A stretch of 8,599 bases of DNA from Puniceicoccales bacterium (GTDB taxonomy: Bacteria > Verrucomicrobiota > Verrucomicrobiia > Opitutales > UBA953). The DNA lies in NCBI GenBank assembly GCA_031289285.1, contig JAITPT010000001.1, forward strand, positions 1 through 8,599, given 5' to 3'. Each line of letters starts with the position of its first letter. The first letter of the stretch is position 1. Positions 6,962 to 8,599 of this stretch are shown piece after piece. Under the pieces are notes generated by a model, which was not told the DNA's origin, searched no databases, and saw nothing but the letters and a program-made list of their open reading frames with translations. The position numbers and the translations under genes were made by a program.

Positions 6962-8350
6962 TTACTTTTTGCCTTGTGCGCGAAGAACGGCCTTTCGGAT
7001 TTCTATACCTGCGAGGAGAAATGCGCCGGAGCCGTAGAGGTCGGTGTCGGTCGGTTTTATTTTACGCGGGTCGGCACCAATTGGCTGGCAAGAACCGAGT
7101 TTGCCGGCGGCGTCAACATGTGTGAGCAAACCGCGCCAGCCTTTTTCTACAGCAGGCCAGTAGGCGTCTTTTTCGAGCAAACCGTTGTTCACGCCCCACG
7201 CGAGCGCGTAGGTGTTGAAGCCTGTGCTGCTCGTCTCTGGCGCGGGGTAGCTGGCGGGGTCGAGTAGGCTGGAACGCCAGCAGCCGTCGGCACTTTGTAG
7301 AGAAACGAGTTTGGCGGACATTTCGCGAAAGAGTTGGATATAGCGTGGGCGGGCTGGATAGTCGGCGGGCATAGATTCGAGCACACGGGCAATGCCAGCG
7401 ATAACCCAGCCGTTGCCACGTCCCCAGAAGATTTTTTTACCGTTGGCTTCTTTTTTTCCGAAGTAGCGGCTGTCGCGATAATAGAGGTGTTCTTCTTTGT
7501 CGTAGAGAAAGTCTGTTGTGTGCCACCAGCGGTTGTTCATGTAGTCGAGATAACGGCGGTCGCCAGTGAACTCGGAGAGGCGAGCGAGCGAGGGCGGTGC
7601 CATAAATAGCGCGTCGCACCACGCCCATTTATCAGTGACTTTCCAGCCCTCTTTTTTCCAATCGAGATTTTCGGGATTGGCGGGCGGGTTGGCGAGGAGC
7701 CAGTCAAAATATTTTGCGGCACCAGCAGCGGCGTCGGGGTTGTTTTCGAGACGTGCCAGCTCGATATAGCTTTGGAAAATCGCGTGGTCGTCGGCGTGGT
7801 AACGCGAATTGGCGCGGGGGGCAGGTCCCCATTTATGGCGTTTGCCGACGACGCGGAGGGCGTCGCGATACTTGGCGGCGTCGGGGACAGCGGCGGCGAG
7901 TGCCATGTCGCCCGCGTAAAAGGCGGCGAACGTCCAGTCAATCCCCGTAGGGCGACGGCGGTCGGGCTTGGGGAGATTGGCGAGCTGCCAATCGGCGACG
8001 CGGCGGACATCCGCGAGGATTTGCGCGGCATCGAGTTTGGCAGCGGCGGGCACGGTGGCGGGCACGAGGCCGTTTTGCCACGTGGCGGCGCGGGCGGGCG
8101 CGGCGGACGCGGACGTGGCGGCGGGTGCGGGCGCGGCGGCTTCGGCGGCGGCGGGGCAGGCGAGGGCAGCGGCAGACATTGCGGCGATAGTTGAAAGGAG
8201 CAGCGATTTGCCGAAGCGGCGTGGGCGGGCGAGAAAGAAGGATTTTCCCGACGTGATGAGGCGGTGAATGGCCTCGGTTTTGTCCACGTAGAGATAATCT
8301 CCGTTGCGGAGTTCGGGAAAAGATTGGATGCCGGGCGGGAGACGTTTCAT
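6962..8350 (-). CDS. GH88/GH105-type unsaturated glycuronyl hydrolase with chimeric AAA-ATPase-like N-terminus
   Basis: The protein has 462 residues. Residues about 108-455 are a PF07470-type (alpha/alpha)6 hydrolase that removes the 4,5-unsaturated uronic acid left by polysaccharide lyases (rhamnogalacturonan-type or related substrates). Visible motifs are YHADDHAI (D187/D188), KWAWCDALFMAPP (D246, the likely catalytic Asp), YYRDSRYFGKKEANGKK (290-306), FWGRGNGWV (308-316), SLLDPASYPAPETSSTGF (361-378) and DLYGSGAFLLAG (437-448). Residues about 66-90 are an Ala/Pro-rich linker. Residues 50-70 form a signal-peptide core (LLLSTIAAMSAAALA, then AAAEA). Residues 1-55, however, match the start of AAA-ATPase-like/PD-(D/E)XK proteins rather than any hydrolase. 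An internal ATG at 8179 (Met58) would give a signal lacking basic residues, so the ATG at 8350 is preferred. It lies just upstream of holB on the same strand. Hydrolase identity is firm; substrate and true start are less so. Confidence 0.88.
   Translation of the reverse strand: MKRLPPGIQSFPELRNGDYLYVDKTEAIHRLITSGKSFFLARPRRFGKSLLLSTIAAMSAAALACPAAAEAAAPAPAATSASAAPARAATWQNGLVPATVPAAAKLDAAQILADVRRVADWQLANLPKPDRRRPTGIDWTFAAFYAGDMALAAAVPDAAKYRDALRVVGKRHKWGPAPRANSRYHADDHAIFQSYIELARLENNPDAAAGAAKYFDWLLANPPANPENLDWKKEGWKVTDKWAWCDALFMAPPSLARLSEFTGDRRYLDYMNNRWWHTTDFLYDKEEHLYYRDSRYFGKKEANGKKIFWGRGNGWVIAGIARVLESMPADYPARPRYIQLFREMSAKLVSLQSADGCWRSSLLDPASYPAPETSSTGFNTYALAWGVNNGLLEKDAYWPAVEKGWRGLLTHVDAAGKLGSCQPIGADPRKIKPTDTDLYGSGAFLLAGIEIRKAVLRAQGKK
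8186..8350 (-). pseudogene. Captured 5' fragment of an AAA-ATPase-like (PF09820 type) gene, fused in frame to the hydrolase
   Basis: The first 55 codons of the hydrolase frame encode MKRLPPGIQSFPELR, GDYLYVDKTEAIHRLI, SGKSFFLARPRRFGKS and LLLSTI. This is the characteristic beginning of the large family of AAA-ATPase-like proteins that carry a C-terminal PD-(D/E)XK nuclease domain: conserved GIQSF, YVDKT and the P-loop RPRRFGKS. In intact members the sequence continues into the ATPase domain with Walker B and a nuclease domain; here it switches after LLLSTI into a signal-peptide core. No Walker B or nuclease part is present in the window, so the fragment cannot be an ATPase. Family assignment is from memory of its conserved start and is confident; the origin by recombination is inferred. 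Confidence 0.8.
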
Positions 8351-8415
8351 AAGGAAAAGGTGGTGTGTGTGGTTGTTGTAGGCGGTAGGAGCGGCGAAAG
8401 CGAATGCACAAATAA

Positions 8416-8437
8416 GCGCAAATTCGTCTTTTTGCGC
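8416..8437 (-). other. Hairpin upstream of the chimeric hydrolase gene (7-bp stem)
   Basis: GCGCAAA (8416-8422) and TTTGCGC (8431-8437) pair perfectly around an 8-base loop, 66 bases ahead of the start codon at 8350. It could be part of the mRNA leader or an operator. No clear promoter is recognisable around it. Confidence 0.4.
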
Positions 8438-8441
8438 GGAA

Positions 8442-8458
8442 TGGTGCTACCAGCACCA
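8442..8458 (-). other. Hairpin upstream of the chimeric hydrolase gene (TGGTGCT / AGCACCA)
   Basis: A perfect 7-bp inverted repeat, TGGTGCT / AGCACCA, with a 3-base ACC spacer lies 4 bases from the neighbouring hairpin at 8416-8437. The symmetry is also compatible with a dimeric repressor site. A TTGACG on the minus strand (8469-8464) overlaps this area but has no matching -10 box. Confidence 0.4.
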
Positions 8459-8501
8459 ACGGGCGTCAAGCTCGTTTCTTAACCTAAAAACGGCAGTTAA
8501 T

Positions 8502-8598
8502 GCGGGCGGTTTTGCGCAATCTTTTGGCCGTCTGCGGCTTGCTCTTTCCGCTCCACGCACCGCAAGGTGCGCGTCGGGAAAGCGCAAACCGCATCCGC
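8502..8598. other. Long imperfect inverted repeat with internal GCAA-loop hairpin, at window edge
   Basis: GCGG plus GCGGTTTTGCGC (8502-8505, 8506-8517) pairs with GCGCAAACCGC (8582-8592) plus CCGC (8595-8598), with one bulged T and a two-base bulge. Inside it, CTTTCC (8544-8549) pairs with GGAAAG (8577-8582), and CGCACC-GCAA-GGTGCG (8556-8571) forms a 6-bp stem with a GNRA-type loop. The whole could fold as a roughly 97-base nested structure. It may be a structured RNA, a gene-end structure of something beyond the window, or a copy of a dispersed repeat. No open frame of note crosses it. Confidence 0.4.
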
Positions 8599-8599
8599 C

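Noticed and set aside
8441..8469. Sigma-70-like promoter for the hydrolase from TTGACG on the minus strand
   Set aside because: No acceptable -10 hexamer lies 16-18 bases downstream; the candidates there read CACCAT or ACCATT.

Overview
The window is GC-rich, densely coded, and reads like a polysaccharide-degrading Gram-negative bacterium. A Verrucomicrobia (Opitutaceae-like) origin is my best guess. It rests on the mix of glycosidases, the GH88/GH105 subtype, the short lipoprotein, and the absence of Shine-Dalgarno sequences before all six starts. This is inference from protein style; there is no rRNA or marker match to support it.

Layout. Positions 1-94 hold no gene I can support. From 95 to 2247 two genes run on the minus strand: a small lipoprotein (1960-2247) followed by a 600-residue protein I do not recognise (95-1897), predicted as a helical toroid plus beta domain. 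A 144-base divergent gap (2248-2391) separates them from two plus-strand genes: a CPBP/CAAX-type membrane protease (2392-3375), and, after a short gap with a strong GC hairpin (3408-3425), a secreted GH127-type enzyme with an N-terminal discoidin-like domain (3439-5916). A 112-base convergent gap then holds a 9-bp tandem repeat (5927-5980). Beyond it, on the minus strand, lie the DNA polymerase III delta-prime subunit gene holB (6029-6937) and, 24 bases upstream of it, a GH88/GH105 unsaturated glycuronyl hydrolase (6962-8350). The last 249 bases (8351-8599) carry no gene but several inverted repeats.

How the genes work together. The GH127-type enzyme (beta-L-arabinofuranosidase class) and the GH105-type enzyme (removes unsaturated uronic acid from lyase products) both fit breakdown of pectin or other plant cell-wall polymers outside the cytoplasm. 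The unknown gene at 95-1897 has a fold style seen in carbohydrate lyases and hydrolases but no signal peptide, so it may act on imported oligosaccharides. holB and the CPBP protease are not obviously part of this pathway.

Most notable point. The GH105 reading frame begins with about 55 codons that look like the N-terminus of an unrelated protein family, the AAA-ATPase-like/PD-(D/E)XK proteins (PF09820 type), including the whole P-loop. These run straight into the hydrophobic part of the hydrolase's signal peptide. It looks like a natural gene fusion (or an assembly chimera) in which the start, and perhaps the promoter, of an ATPase gene was joined to a secreted hydrolase.
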